DNA of 64,000 nt, taken from Azospirillum halopraeferens DSM 3675. GTDB lineage: Bacteria; Pseudomonadota; Alphaproteobacteria; Azospirillales; Azospirillaceae. Shown here piece by piece: positions 37,154 to 45,734 of this stretch. Position 1 is the first letter of the stretch; each line of letters opens with the position of its first letter. Below the pieces are notes generated by a model. That model saw only the letters and a list, made by a program, of their open reading frames with translations. It did not search any database and had not been told where the DNA came from. The position numbers and the translations under genes are program-made. The stretch is taken from positions 114,244 to 178,243 of the forward strand of contig NZ_AUCF01000014.1 in assembly GCF_000429625.1 (NCBI RefSeq), written 5' to 3'.

Positions 37154-39475
37154 ATGTCACGGACGGTCGACACGCACGGCACCTTGGTTCGCACGCTGAC
37201 GCTGACGTCCGGTGACCTCGCGCCGCGGCGCGCCGCCCGCCGGCTGGCGGAACTGACGGACGGCGCCGGGGCGCCGCGTGTGGTGCTCGGCTTCGTTTCG
37301 CCCCATCTCGATGCCGACACCGTCGTCCGGACGGTCGGTGCCGGGCTGCCCGACGGCACCGTGCTGGTGCTTCTGTCGACCGCCGGCGAACTGTGTCCGT
37401 GCGAAACGGGCGGCGTCTACCTGCCGGCCCGGGGAGTGTGGGATTCCCTCGTCCTCCTGGCCTTCAGCCGGGCGCTGTTTCAGGATGCCAGCGTGCACGC
37501 CGTGCCTCTGCACAGCGAGGACATCCGGTCGGGCGACATCCGGTTGGACCATGATGAACGCATCGCCGCCATCGCCGGCGGCCTTGCCGGCATCCGTCCG
37601 CCGTTCACGCTGGATTGCCACGACACGGTCGCGCTCACCTTCATCGACGGGCTGGCGGCCAGCGAGAACCACTTCATGGAGGCCGTCTACGCCACCGCCG
37701 GCTTTCCGGTCCTGTTCGTCGGCGGATCGGCGGGAGGTGCGCCGCACTGCACGGACACCTGGATCTTCGATGGCACCAGCGTGCTGCACAACCATGCCGT
37801 CGTGCTGTTCGCCAAGCTGGCGGCCGGAATCCGGTACGATGTCCTGAAGTCGCAGAATTTCCGCAAGACGGAGACCGTGTTCACCATCTTCGACGCCGAT
37901 CCGGTCCGGCGGACGGTGAGCACGGTCATCGACCCCGACACGCTGGAGGTCTCGACCTTCGTCGATGCCCTGTGCAAGGCTCTGGGGTGCGGTGCCGACG
38001 GATTGCAGGCGATGCTGACACGCCGCACCTTTGCCATCGATCTGAACGGCGAACTGCTCGTGCGGTCGGTCGCCCGCCTGGATGCCGACGCAGGCCGCGC
38101 CGTCTTCTACTGCGACGTCAATCCCGGTGACGAGCTGTTCCTGGTCGAGGCCACGGACTTCGTGGCGCAGACCGCGTCCGACGTGGCGGCCTTCCTGGCC
38201 GACAAGCCCGCGCCGGTTGCCGGCATCCTGAACGACTGCGTGCTGCGGCGGCTGAACAACCTCGCGAGCCTCGGCGCCATGACGATGTTCGACGGCTTGC
38301 CGGTCGCCGGGTTCTCGACATTCGGGGAGCTGCTGGGCATCAACATGAACCAGACCCTCTCGGCCATCTTCTTCTTTGCGGTCGACGATCGATCGTCCTT
38401 CCCGGACGATTATGCCAGCCGTTTTCCGGTGCACTACGCCCGCTATCAGGCCTATTTCGATCGGACGCGGCAGAACCGGCTGAGAATGCTGGACCGGCTG
38501 CGGGGGCACCTGGTCCGGTCGCTGCTCGACCGCGGCGACGCCTCTGCGGTCCTGTATCAGCGGTTCGAGCAGATCACCGCCTGTGCGGAGCGCGTGGCAC
38601 CGGACGGCGACGGCCGGCTCTCCCGGTCCACCGCGGACCTGGTCGGTGCGGTGCGCCTTGCCCGCAGCGAACGCAACGCGGTCGCCGCCGCCCTGTCCCA
38701 CCGCGAGGAGGAACTGCGCCTGGTGGAGGCCAGGCTTGAACTGGAGGCGCGCCTGCGCCGGGCCCGCAAGCTGGAGGCCCTCAGTTGCCTGGCCGGCGGC
38801 ATGGCCCACGAGATCAACAACATGCTGCTGCCCATCATCGGTCTGACCGAACTGGCCCTGGAGGAGGTGCCCCGCGGCGGCTCCGTCCATCGCAACCTGA
38901 CCCGCGTCATCGAGGCGGCGCAGCGTGCGCACGCCGTCACGGCGCAGGTCCTCACCTTCGGCAGCGACGACCGCATCCGCACCCGCCCGCTCCCCCTGGC
39001 GGCGGTCGTCCGCAACGCCGACCGGATCATCGACCTGCTCGTCCCGCGCGGCGTCACCATCCGCTGGTGCATCGAGGCCGAGGACGCCGTGGTGCGGACC
39101 GACGAGACGCAGGTGGTCCAGGTGCTTATCAACCTGGTCCGCAACGCCGCCGACGCCATGGAGGGCACCGGCGGGACGATCACCATCGCGCTGGAGAAGG
39201 CCGGCGTCGATTCCGACGACGGGAGCCCGCCGGTCGGCCGGTGTGCCGTGCTCAGCGTAAGCGACACCGGACGCGGCATCGATCCGGCGATCCTGGAGCG
39301 CGTGTTCGATCCGTTCTTCACGACCAAGGAGGTCGGCCGCGGCACGGGGCTGGGGCTTGCCGCCGTGCACGGGATGGTGACCGACTGGGGCGGCCGCATC
39401 GCCATCGACTCCTGCGTCGGCGCCGGCACCACCGTGCGCATCATCCTTCCGCTCTGCCCCGACGGGGCCGTCTAG
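37154..39475 (+). CDS. Sensor histidine kinase with N-terminal FIST domains
   Basis: A 773-residue kinase. The first 400 residues form FIST_N and FIST_C sensor domains (VVLGFVSPHLDAD, VLFVGGSAGGAPHCTDTWIF, PVAGFSTFGELLG), thought to bind small ligands such as amino acids. A coiled-coil linker (about 500-545) leads to the kinase core: His552 in GGMAHEINNM, N-box Asn664 in NLVRNAADAME, G-boxes DTGRGIDP and GTGLGLA. There are no transmembrane helices, so it is cytoplasmic. No receiver is fused, but a free receiver is encoded at 35233-35628. It ends the trio. Confidence 0.85.
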   Translation: MSRTVDTHGTLVRTLTLTSGDLAPRRAARRLAELTDGAGAPRVVLGFVSPHLDADTVVRTVGAGLPDGTVLVLLSTAGELCPCETGGVYLPARGVWDSLVLLAFSRALFQDASVHAVPLHSEDIRSGDIRLDHDERIAAIAGGLAGIRPPFTLDCHDTVALTFIDGLAASENHFMEAVYATAGFPVLFVGGSAGGAPHCTDTWIFDGTSVLHNHAVVLFAKLAAGIRYDVLKSQNFRKTETVFTIFDADPVRRTVSTVIDPDTLEVSTFVDALCKALGCGADGLQAMLTRRTFAIDLNGELLVRSVARLDADAGRAVFYCDVNPGDELFLVEATDFVAQTASDVAAFLADKPAPVAGILNDCVLRRLNNLASLGAMTMFDGLPVAGFSTFGELLGINMNQTLSAIFFFAVDDRSSFPDDYASRFPVHYARYQAYFDRTRQNRLRMLDRLRGHLVRSLLDRGDASAVLYQRFEQITACAERVAPDGDGRLSRSTADLVGAVRLARSERNAVAAALSHREEELRLVEARLELEARLRRARKLEALSCLAGGMAHEINNMLLPIIGLTELALEEVPRGGSVHRNLTRVIEAAQRAHAVTAQVLTFGSDDRIRTRPLPLAAVVRNADRIIDLLVPRGVTIRWCIEAEDAVVRTDETQVVQVLINLVRNAADAMEGTGGTITIALEKAGVDSDDGSPPVGRCAVLSVSDTGRGIDPAILERVFDPFFTTKEVGRGTGLGLAAVHGMVTDWGGRIAIDSCVGAGTTVRIILPLCPDGAV

Positions 39476-39553
39476 CGGGCGCGATCTTTGCCCCCCGGTC
39501 CTGTTGATGGCCGGCGATCCCGCGACGGGATCCGATGACGGAAGGAGACACCG

Positions 39554-40054
39554 ATGGCCGGCAAGAAGTCCATGCGCGACCTGCTGATCGAGGAACTGCG
39601 CGACGTCTACAACGCCGAGAAGCAGCTCACCCGTGCGCTGCCGAAGATGGCGCGCGCCGCCCATTCCGAGGATCTCAAGACCGCCTTCAAGGAGCATCTG
39701 GAAGAGACCCAGGGCCAGATCGAGCGTCTGGAACAGGTCTTCGAGAAGCTCGACGTCCGCGCCCGCGGCAAGCTCTGCCACGCCATGGAGGGCCTGGTGG
39801 AAGAGGCGAAGGACATGATGGAGGAGGGGCTGGAGCCCGACGTGCTCGACGCGGCGCTGATCGCCGCGGCCCAGAAGGTGGAGCATTACGAGATCGCCAG
39901 CTACGGCACGCTGCAGGCCTATGCGCAGGCTCTGGGCGAGAAGGAGGTGGCGAAGCTCCTGGAAGAGACGCTGAAGGAGGAGAAGGCGACCGACGAGCGC
40001 CTGAACAAGCTCGCCTGCGGCGACATCAACAAGAAAGCGGTCAAGGCGGCCTGA
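39554..40054 (+). CDS. Ferritin-like DUF892 protein (YciE/YciF family)
   Basis: A 166-residue four-helix-bundle protein with the DUF892 start MRDLLIEELRDVYNAEKQL (glutamates in metal-ligand positions) and ALIAAAQKVEHYEIASYGTL. GGAAGGAG precedes the ATG. Members are stress-induced and bind a di-metal centre; exact activity is unknown. It is followed 24 bp later by a small secreted protein. Confidence 0.85.
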   Translation: MAGKKSMRDLLIEELRDVYNAEKQLTRALPKMARAAHSEDLKTAFKEHLEETQGQIERLEQVFEKLDVRARGKLCHAMEGLVEEAKDMMEEGLEPDVLDAALIAAAQKVEHYEIASYGTLQAYAQALGEKEVAKLLEETLKEEKATDERLNKLACGDINKKAVKAA

Positions 40055-40078
40055 CGGCGCCCGACCCGGAGACATCCC

Positions 40079-40528
40079 ATGACCAAGACCCTATTGCTGG
40101 CCGGCGCCGCCCTGGCGCTGGCCCTGTCGGCGCCCCCGGCGTCGGCGCAGAGTCAGGGCCAGCTCGAAGCGCAGCAGGCGCCGGTGGAGCGGGCGACGCC
40201 CCTGGACACCCATGGCACCGGCCGCGCCTACAGCCCGGCGGAGAAGGGGGTGGGCGAGCAGCACGGCGGCCCGCCCGGCGACGCCCTGGCCCGCCCGGCC
40301 GTGCCGGACGAGGAGGCGGCGATGCCCCCGGCCGACGGCCGGGCCGAATTCGGTGACACCACCGCCACCAGCGCCCTGCCGGAAGAGGAGCTGATGGGCC
40401 ACACCGACGGCCGAGCCGCGGCCGAAGACGGGTCCGGGCGCATCGACCCCGGTGGCCGCACGCCGATCCGCCGCGCGGGCGAGGACGTGGAGCGGAGTTG
40501 GGAAGATGCCGAGGAGCAGCAACAGTAA
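40079..40528 (+). CDS. Small secreted protein of unknown function
   Basis: A 149-residue protein with a signal peptide (LLLAGAALALALSAPPASA, cleavage near residue 23) and an acidic, Gly/Pro/Glu-rich mature part without hydrophobic core. It looks intrinsically disordered. No family is recognised. It probably shares a transcript with the DUF892 gene 24 bp upstream, suggesting a stress-related periplasmic role. Confidence 0.6.
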   Translation: MTKTLLLAGAALALALSAPPASAQSQGQLEAQQAPVERATPLDTHGTGRAYSPAEKGVGEQHGGPPGDALARPAVPDEEAAMPPADGRAEFGDTTATSALPEEELMGHTDGRAAAEDGSGRIDPGGRTPIRRAGEDVERSWEDAEEQQQ

Positions 40529-40552
40529 CGCCACGGCCGGCTCCTTTGATAC

Positions 40553-40575
40553 GCGGTCAGGAATATCCTGACCGC
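40553..40575 (+). terminator. Short hairpin after the DUF892/secreted-protein pair
   Basis: GCGGTCAGGA-ATA-TCCTGACCGC forms a ten-bp perfect stem 25 bp past the stop. No T-run follows. Confidence 0.45.
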
Positions 40576-40637
40576 TGCGTTCAAACGCCACGCAGGCTTC
40601 GACGCTATCGGGCCGCGGCCGCCGTCGCGGCCGATAC

Positions 40638-40664
40638 CGGGGGCGGGTGGATCACCCGCCCCCG
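40638..40664 (-). terminator. Hairpin overlapping the stop of the SGNH hydrolase gene
   Basis: CGGGGGCGGGT and its complement pair across a five-base loop. The 3' end of the leftward SGNH gene lies inside it. Confidence 0.4.
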
Positions 40665-41476
40665 ATGCGCGTGCGCAGCCCGGCCAGCGCCGCTTCGCCC
40701 AGGCGGGCGTGAGCGGTGGCAGTGGGGTGCACATGGTCCCAGAACAGGTGGCCGTTGCAGCCGCCCGCGCCGCCGCAGGGCGTGGTCACGTCGGTGAAGC
40801 CGAAGGCGGCGGGATCGGCGGTCACCCGTTCCGCCATCGTCCACACGTCCAGACGGTGAAGGCGCAGGCCCGCGGGTGCCGCGTCCTGCAAGGCGCGGTC
40901 GACGGCGGCGTTGAAGCGGCGGCTCAGGGTGCGGGCCTCGGCGACCGCTCCGGGGCCGCGGGCGCGCACCTGCGGCGTGATGCCCACGTCCGGCAGGTTG
41001 GGGACCAGCACGTCGGTGGCACCGCGGCGGGCCAGGTCGGCGACGATGCCCGCCAGCACCGCGGCCGCCTCGTCCACCCGCCGCTCCGCCGCCGGTGCGC
41101 CCAGTGCGGCGAGAACGTCGTTGCCCCCGCCATAGACCACATGCAGCGTGCGTCCCGCCGCCCGCGGCGCCGGCCGGGCGAGGTACATGTCCGCCTGGGC
41201 GCGCAGCCCGAACGGGCCGGCCTGCGGGTCCAGCCGGGCGCCCCCCACCGCGAAGTTGGCGCCGCCGTCGCGGGCCGGGTGCAGCTCCAGGCCCAGATCG
41301 GCGGCCAGCCGCTCGGCCCACACCGGTCCGTTGGTGAAGCGGCCGGCGTTGCCGGTGTCGGACAGGCTGTCGCCGAAGACCACCAGGCGGTCGAACGCCT
41401 TCGGTGCCGCGGCCGCACCGCCGGCGGACGCGGTCACGGCGAGGAGGCCGGCGGCGAGAAGAGGAAGCAGGCGCAT
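40652..41476 (-). CDS. SGNH/GDSL-family lipase or esterase, secreted
   Basis: A 274-residue hydrolase. A signal peptide (LLPLLAAGLLAVTASAGGAAA) precedes block I VVFGDSLSDTGN (catalytic Ser), block III YGGGNDVL (Asn) and block V FWDHVHPTATAH (Asp and His). This matches the secreted GDSL esterase/thermolabile hemolysin type, without an autotransporter barrel. ATG 41476 has GGGGAG upstream; the longer frame adds a proline-rich leader. It probably hydrolyses lipids or esters outside the cytoplasm. Confidence 0.88.
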   Translation of the reverse strand: MRLLPLLAAGLLAVTASAGGAAAAPKAFDRLVVFGDSLSDTGNAGRFTNGPVWAERLAADLGLELHPARDGGANFAVGGARLDPQAGPFGLRAQADMYLARPAPRAAGRTLHVVYGGGNDVLAALGAPAAERRVDEAAAVLAGIVADLARRGATDVLVPNLPDVGITPQVRARGPGAVAEARTLSRRFNAAVDRALQDAAPAGLRLHRLDVWTMAERVTADPAAFGFTDVTTPCGGAGGCNGHLFWDHVHPTATAHARLGEAALAGLRTRIGGG

Positions 41477-41477
41477 G

Positions 41478-41981
41478 TCATGGGACTCCCCGGTGTACGG
41501 ATTCCCGCCGTTGGGTGGTGCGATGGCCGGCGGCGAGACGGGCGGCGACGATGCCGGTGACGGCACCCCACACCACGTGCGCCGCCAGCATCAGGGTGTT
41601 GCGGGCCGGCGGGTGGCGGGTGGCGGGGGTGAGAATGCCGGCAGCGGGCAGCCAGCCGAGATAGCTGGCCGCCCACACCGCCAGTCCGTAGCCGATGCCG
41701 CTGGCCATCGGCGGGCCGCCGATCCGTTGCGCCACCGCGGGATAGAGCGCGCCGGTGGCGGCACCGTAGGCGTAGTGGGCCGCCAGGGCCAGGTCCCGGC
41801 GGCCCCGCTCCCCCGCCGCCGCCGGCAGCCCGGTGGGGCCGAAGGTGCGATCGGTGATCAGCCGCGGCGGCAGCGGGTACCGGTCGTGCTCCGGCAGGGC
41901 GCGGAACATCAGGCGCATGGCCGCGGTCATGGCGACCGTGGCGGTGATGCCGGCGACGGCGCCGGCGGCGGTGCGGTTCAT
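41478..41981 (-). CDS. Integral membrane protein, DUF1440/YagU-like
   Basis: A 167-residue protein with four hydrophobic helices (AAGAVAGITATVAMTAAMRL, HYAYGAATGALYPAVA, SGIGYGLAVWAASYLGWLP, LAAHVVWGAVTGIVAARL). The pattern of small membrane proteins like YagU is the best match, by topology and glycine motifs only. Its stop lies two bases before the SGNH start. Confidence 0.55.
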   Translation of the reverse strand: MNRTAAGAVAGITATVAMTAAMRLMFRALPEHDRYPLPPRLITDRTFGPTGLPAAAGERGRRDLALAAHYAYGAATGALYPAVAQRIGGPPMASGIGYGLAVWAASYLGWLPAAGILTPATRHPPARNTLMLAAHVVWGAVTGIVAARLAAGHRTTQRRESVHRGVP

Positions 41982-41992
41982 GGCGCAGCCGG

Positions 41993-42598
41993 TCAGCGCA
42001 TCAGGCCGGCGGTCGGCGCCGCCATGGCGCGGATCTGCCGCTCGTGGTCGCGCAGGGCCGGCAACCAGCGGGCCGCGAACGCGCGGACGTCGGGATCGCC
42101 GACCCCGCGCGCCTGCGCGTCGTAGAGGGCGATGGCCACGGCGTGTTCGGCAAGCTGCTGTTGCAGGTACTGCCGGTCGAACTCGGCCCCTTCCAGCGTG
42201 CCCAGGGCCGCCGCCGTGGCCTGGCGGCCCATGTCGGGGGCGGTGGGGGGCGACATGCCCTTGGCCTGCGCCAGGGCCATCAGTTCCCGGTTCACCATGT
42301 CATGCTCGCTGACCATGCGCCGGCCGAGGTCGCGCACGGTCGGGCTGGCGGCGCGCTCCGCGGCGAGCTGCCCGGTCGCCACTTCCGCCAACCCGCCGTA
42401 GGCGGCCTGGGTCAGGAACGACTGGTCGGTGACGGTCAAGGTCGTGGCCGCCGACGCGCCGGAGGCATCGCCCGCGGCGGCCGAGGCGCCGAAGCTTTCC
42501 GTCGGCAGCGCGAGGTCGGACACGTCGGAATTCGCCGCGCAGGCGGTCAGGGCGAACACGGCCGCCGTCGCCAGAACGGCACGGTGAAATGATGACAT
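41993..42598 (-). CDS. DUF4142 ferritin-like lipoprotein
   Basis: A 201-residue exported protein with a lipobox (FALTACAANS, lipidated Cys near residue 20) and a DUF4142 four-helix domain (LTVTDQSFLTQAAYGGLAEV, RMVSEHDMVNRELMALAQ, GAEFDRQYLQQQLAEH). DUF4142 proteins are envelope proteins with ferritin-like folds that lack proven iron activity and are common in stress regulons. It sits 11 bp upstream of the membrane-protein gene. Confidence 0.85.
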   Translation of the reverse strand: MSSFHRAVLATAAVFALTACAANSDVSDLALPTESFGASAAAGDASGASAATTLTVTDQSFLTQAAYGGLAEVATGQLAAERAASPTVRDLGRRMVSEHDMVNRELMALAQAKGMSPPTAPDMGRQATAAALGTLEGAEFDRQYLQQQLAEHAVAIALYDAQARGVGDPDVRAFAARWLPALRDHERQIRAMAAPTAGLMR

Positions 42599-42675
42599 CG
42601 TCCTCTCCGGAAGGGGAATGAACCTTGGTGCGTAACAGACAGGAGAGGATTCCGTTGCCGTTGCCGCCCGCCGCT

Positions 42676-43002
42676 TCAGCCCGGCGGCGCCTGTTCGCGG
42701 TCGTCCGGGCCGTAGTCGCGCACCACGGCGGCCACGCGCAGGCGGTAATCGGCGAAGACGCCGCCGCGGCCCTGCGCCTGCGCGGCGCGGTGGCCGGCGT
42801 GGGTGCGCCAGGCGGTCACCGCCGCTTCGTCGCGCCAGAACGACAGGGACAGGATCTTGTCCGGGTCGCTCAGGCTGCGGAAGCGCTCGATGGAGAGGAA
42901 CCCGTCGATGGTCTCCAGCTCCGGCCGCAGGCGGGCGGCCAGGTCGAGATAGCGGTCGCTTTGCCCCTCGGCGGGGCGGACTTCGAAGATGACGGCGATC
43001 AT
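42676..43002 (-). CDS. Antibiotic-biosynthesis-monooxygenase-fold (ABM) protein
   Basis: A 108-residue single-domain ABM protein: MIAVIFEVRPAEGQSDRYLD, the SIERFRSLSDPDKILSLSFW core and a C-terminal helix. Such ferredoxin-fold dimers act as cofactor-less monooxygenases or simply in redox detoxification. ATG 43002 overlaps the EamA stop by four bases (ATGA), so the two are co-translated. Confidence 0.85.
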   Translation of the reverse strand: MIAVIFEVRPAEGQSDRYLDLAARLRPELETIDGFLSIERFRSLSDPDKILSLSFWRDEAAVTAWRTHAGHRAAQAQGRGGVFADYRLRVAAVVRDYGPDDREQAPPG

Positions 43003-43931
43003 GGGCGGTCTCCGGTTCGGGGTGCGGGTGCGGTCATGGCGGCGACGCCGCCGACGATCAGGACAAGGCCGAGCCAGGCGGTGGGGGCGGGTGCTTCGCC
43101 CAGCGCCAGGACGCCGATGGCGACGCCGACGGGAACGCGCAGGTAGGCCTGCGCCGTCGCCCCCACCGGCCCCAGCGTGCGGAACAGGCGGAAGTAGATC
43201 ACGAAGGCCAGCGCGGTGGACAGCAGCGCCAGCGCCGCCAGCGCCACCAGCGAGGTGGCGGAGGGGTCCAGCGTCCACGGCCGGTCGAGGACCAGCCCGA
43301 GGGGGACCAGCAGCGCCGCCCCGCACAGCAGCGACCCCGCCGCCGGCACCATGGAATCCATCCCCCGGAACCGGGCGCCGTAGACCGCGGCGGCGCCGTA
43401 GGCGACGGTGGCGGCGACCACCGCCAGTTCCGCCCACAGGTCGCCGCCGGCACTCTCCAGCGCCCGCGGGCCGATGACCAGCACGATCCCGGCCAGCCCC
43501 GCCGCCACCCCGAACAGCTTGCGCGGGCCGGTGTCGCCCCGACCCGGCAGGGCCAGCGCGATGAGGAAGGCGAAGACCGGCGTGGTGGCGTTGAGGATCG
43601 CCGCCAGCGAGGCGTCCACCCGCAGCTCCGCCCAGGCGATCAGGGTGAAGGGCAGGGCGCTGTTCAGAACCGCCTGCACCGCGAACGCCCGCCAGGTGGC
43701 GCCGTCGGATGGCAGCGCCACCCCGCGCAGCCGCAGCAGCGCCAGCAGCGCCAGCCCGGCGATCAGCGTGCGCGCCGCGATCAGCGTCACCGGCGGGATG
43801 GTCGCCACCCCCAGCTTGATGAAGGTGTAGGAGGCGCCCCACAGCGTGGCGAGCAGGGCGAGCAGCGCCAGCTCGCGGGCAATGGCGGGAGACGGGGCGG
43901 GGGACGGGGCGGGCAGGGCGGATGCGGTCAT
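42999..43931 (-). CDS. EamA-family (DMT) transporter
   Basis: A permease of about 310 residues with ten hydrophobic helices in two EamA repeats (LALLALLATLWGASYTFIKL at the N-terminus, then GATAQAYLRVPVGVAIGVLA in the second repeat). EamA members export amino acids, nucleosides or drugs. ATG 43931 is chosen; an upstream ATG at 43973 would add 14 polar residues and has no better ribosome site. Coupled to the ABM gene. Confidence 0.85.
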   Translation of the reverse strand: MTASALPAPSPAPSPAIARELALLALLATLWGASYTFIKLGVATIPPVTLIAARTLIAGLALLALLRLRGVALPSDGATWRAFAVQAVLNSALPFTLIAWAELRVDASLAAILNATTPVFAFLIALALPGRGDTGPRKLFGVAAGLAGIVLVIGPRALESAGGDLWAELAVVAATVAYGAAAVYGARFRGMDSMVPAAGSLLCGAALLVPLGLVLDRPWTLDPSATSLVALAALALLSTALAFVIYFRLFRTLGPVGATAQAYLRVPVGVAIGVLALGEAPAPTAWLGLVLIVGGVAAMTAPAPRTGDRP

Positions 43932-44089
43932 CGGCGGCGGTCCGTGGCGGATGGCGTGCGCCGACCCTGTCACGCCGCCCCCTGCCCGTCACCCGCGAAC
44001 GCTACGGCCGCGGCCGCACTGTCGCCGCGGGCGCCTGTCGCCAATTCCGGGTCCGTCTCAGGGACTCCGGACCGGCGCACGCAGCCCGG

Positions 44090-44578
44090 TCACCGGCCGC
44101 GGCGCAGCAGGGAGTCGCGCAGAGCCGTGATCTCGGCGCGCAGCCGTTCAAGGTCTCCCGCCTGCATGCCCGACGCGTCGAGGATGCAGCGGGGGATCGC
44201 CAGCGCCGGTTCATGCAGGGCACGCCCCTGATCGGTCAGGGACACCCGGACCTGCCGTTCATCGGCGGGATCCCGGGTCCGCCGGACGTGCCCCAGAGCC
44301 TCCAGCCGCTTGAGCAGCGGCGTCAGTGTGCTCGATTCCAGAAGCAGCTTTTCGCCCAGGCTCCCGACCGTCCGGCCGTCCTCTTCCCACAGCAGGACCA
44401 TCACGAGGTACTGGGGGTAGGTCAGGCCGATCCGGTCCAGCAGCGGCTTGTAGACGCGGTTGAACGCGTGGCCGGCGGAATAGATGGCGAAGCACAGGAA
44501 CTCGCCCAATTTCAGGATGTCGTCGCCCGGCGTCAGGGGGGTGTCGTCCTGCGGGGGCGGGGTGGCGGGGTTCGGCAC
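44090..44578 (-). CDS. ohrR: MarR-family regulator, OhrR-like
   Basis: A 162-residue MarR-fold repressor. The N-terminal segment LGEFLCFAIYSAGHAFNRVY carries Cys29, the position of the peroxide-sensing cysteine in OhrR, followed by YPQYLVMVLLWEEDG and the wing RTRDPADERQVRVSLT. No obvious second redox cysteine is present, so it looks like the one-cysteine type. It is divergent from an alpha/beta hydrolase gene, with two 16-bp direct repeats in the shared promoter; it probably represses both until oxidised by organic peroxide. No ohr gene is present. Confidence 0.8.
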   Translation of the reverse strand: MPNPATPPPQDDTPLTPGDDILKLGEFLCFAIYSAGHAFNRVYKPLLDRIGLTYPQYLVMVLLWEEDGRTVGSLGEKLLLESSTLTPLLKRLEALGHVRRTRDPADERQVRVSLTDQGRALHEPALAIPRCILDASGMQAGDLERLRAEITALRDSLLRRGR

Positions 44579-44621
44579 GATGCAGCTCCTTCACGCGATC
44601 GTGATCATATAGGTCGCGCGC

Positions 44622-44691
44622 GATCAAATCGCAAACGCTTGACATCGGATCGCGCCGGTGTTTTATATAGCGCACGACCAAATCGCACACG
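44622..44691. promoter_or_regulatory. Promoter with flanking OhrR-type operators
   Basis: TTGACA (44639-44644) and TTTATA (44662-44667) are spaced 17 bases apart, directed rightward. The core is flanked by two near-identical direct repeats, GATCAAATCGCAAACG (44622-44637) and GACCAAATCGCACACG (44676-44691). Repressor bound to them would cover both sides of the promoter. Confidence 0.65.
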
Positions 44692-44708
44692 ATCATACAG
44701 AGCAGACC

Positions 44709-45671
44709 ATGAGCACCACCGCACGCACGCCATCGCGTCGCAGCGTCATCGCCGCCGGCTCCGGCCTGGCCGCCCTGTCCGTGATGGCACCCGTCGCCGG
44801 CCGGCCGGCCGCGGCATCTCCCCGCACCCCGAATGGAGGAAAGACCATGAACACCATCACCACCCGCGACGGCGTCGAGATCTATTTCAAGGACTGGGGG
44901 TCGGGTCCGCCCGTCATCCTCAGCCATGGCTGGCCGCTGAACGCCGACAGCTGGGAGTCGCAGGCGTTCCACCTCGCGTCCAACGGCTTCCGGGTCGTCA
45001 CTCATGACCGCCGCGGCCACGGCCGCTCCGGCCAGCCGTGGGACGGCAACGACATGGACCACTACGCCGACGACCTGGCGCAGGTGATCGAGGCGCTGGA
45101 CCTGCGGGACGTCTCGCTGTTCGGCTTTTCCACCGGTGGCGGCGAGGTCGCCCGGTACGTCGGCCGCCACGGCACCGGCCGTGTCGCCAAGCTGGGCCTG
45201 ATCGCCGCGGTGCCGCCGCAGATGGTGCAAAGCGCCACCAACCCCGGCGGCCTGCCCGTCAGCGTGTTCGACGGCCTGCGCGCCGCCAGCCTCGCCGACC
45301 GTTCCAAGCTCTACCGCGACATCGCGTCGGGGCCGTTCTTCGGCTTCAACCGGCCGGGCGCCACCGTCTCGCAGGGGATGATCGACGCCTTCTGGCTGCA
45401 GGGCATGCAGGCCGGCCACAAGAACGCCTACGACTGCATCAAGGCGTTCTCGGAGACCGACTTCACGGAGGATCTGAAGAAGTTCGACCGGCCGACCCTG
45501 ATCGTCCATGGCGACGACGACCAGATCGTGCCCATCGACGCCGCCGGCCGCGCCGCGGCGCGGCTGATCCCGCACGCGACGCTGAAGGTCTATCCCGGCG
45601 CGCCGCACGGCCTGGCGGACACCCACAAGGACCAACTCAACGCCGACCTGCTGGCCTTCCTGACGGCGTGA
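44709..45671 (+). CDS. Alpha/beta hydrolase (chloroperoxidase/esterase type) with Tat-like signal
   Basis: A 320-residue protein. Residues 1-46 look like a Tat leader ([20 protein letters not shown]). The hydrolase body starts [20 protein letters not shown], with oxyanion HGWPLNAD, nucleophile Ser in [12 protein letters not shown], Asp in HGDDDQIVP and His in [10 protein letters not shown]. The group includes cofactor-free haloperoxidases that use peroxyacid. An internal ATG at 44847 has its own GGAGGAAAG, so cytoplasmic and exported forms may both be made. Paired with OhrR, it is probably peroxide-inducible. Confidence 0.85.
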   Translation: MSTTARTPSRRSVIAAGSGLAALSVMAPVAGRPAAASPRTPNGGKTMNTITTRDGVEIYFKDWGSGPPVILSHGWPLNADSWESQAFHLASNGFRVVTHDRRGHGRSGQPWDGNDMDHYADDLAQVIEALDLRDVSLFGFSTGGGEVARYVGRHGTGRVAKLGLIAAVPPQMVQSATNPGGLPVSVFDGLRAASLADRSKLYRDIASGPFFGFNRPGATVSQGMIDAFWLQGMQAGHKNAYDCIKAFSETDFTEDLKKFDRPTLIVHGDDDQIVPIDAAGRAAARLIPHATLKVYPGAPHGLADTHKDQLNADLLAFLTA

Positions 45672-45703
45672 CCGGCGTTCCGTCGCGGTCATGGGCCCGC
45701 CAC

Positions 45704-45727
45704 CCCGCGCGGCACGCGCCGCGCGGG
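45704..45727. terminator. Bidirectional hairpin between convergent genes
   Basis: CCCGCGCGGC-ACGC-GCCGCGCGGG, a ten-bp stem, lies between the stops of the hydrolase (+) and the sugar dehydrogenase (-). It lacks T-runs. Confidence 0.5.
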
Positions 45728-45734
45728 TCCTGCA

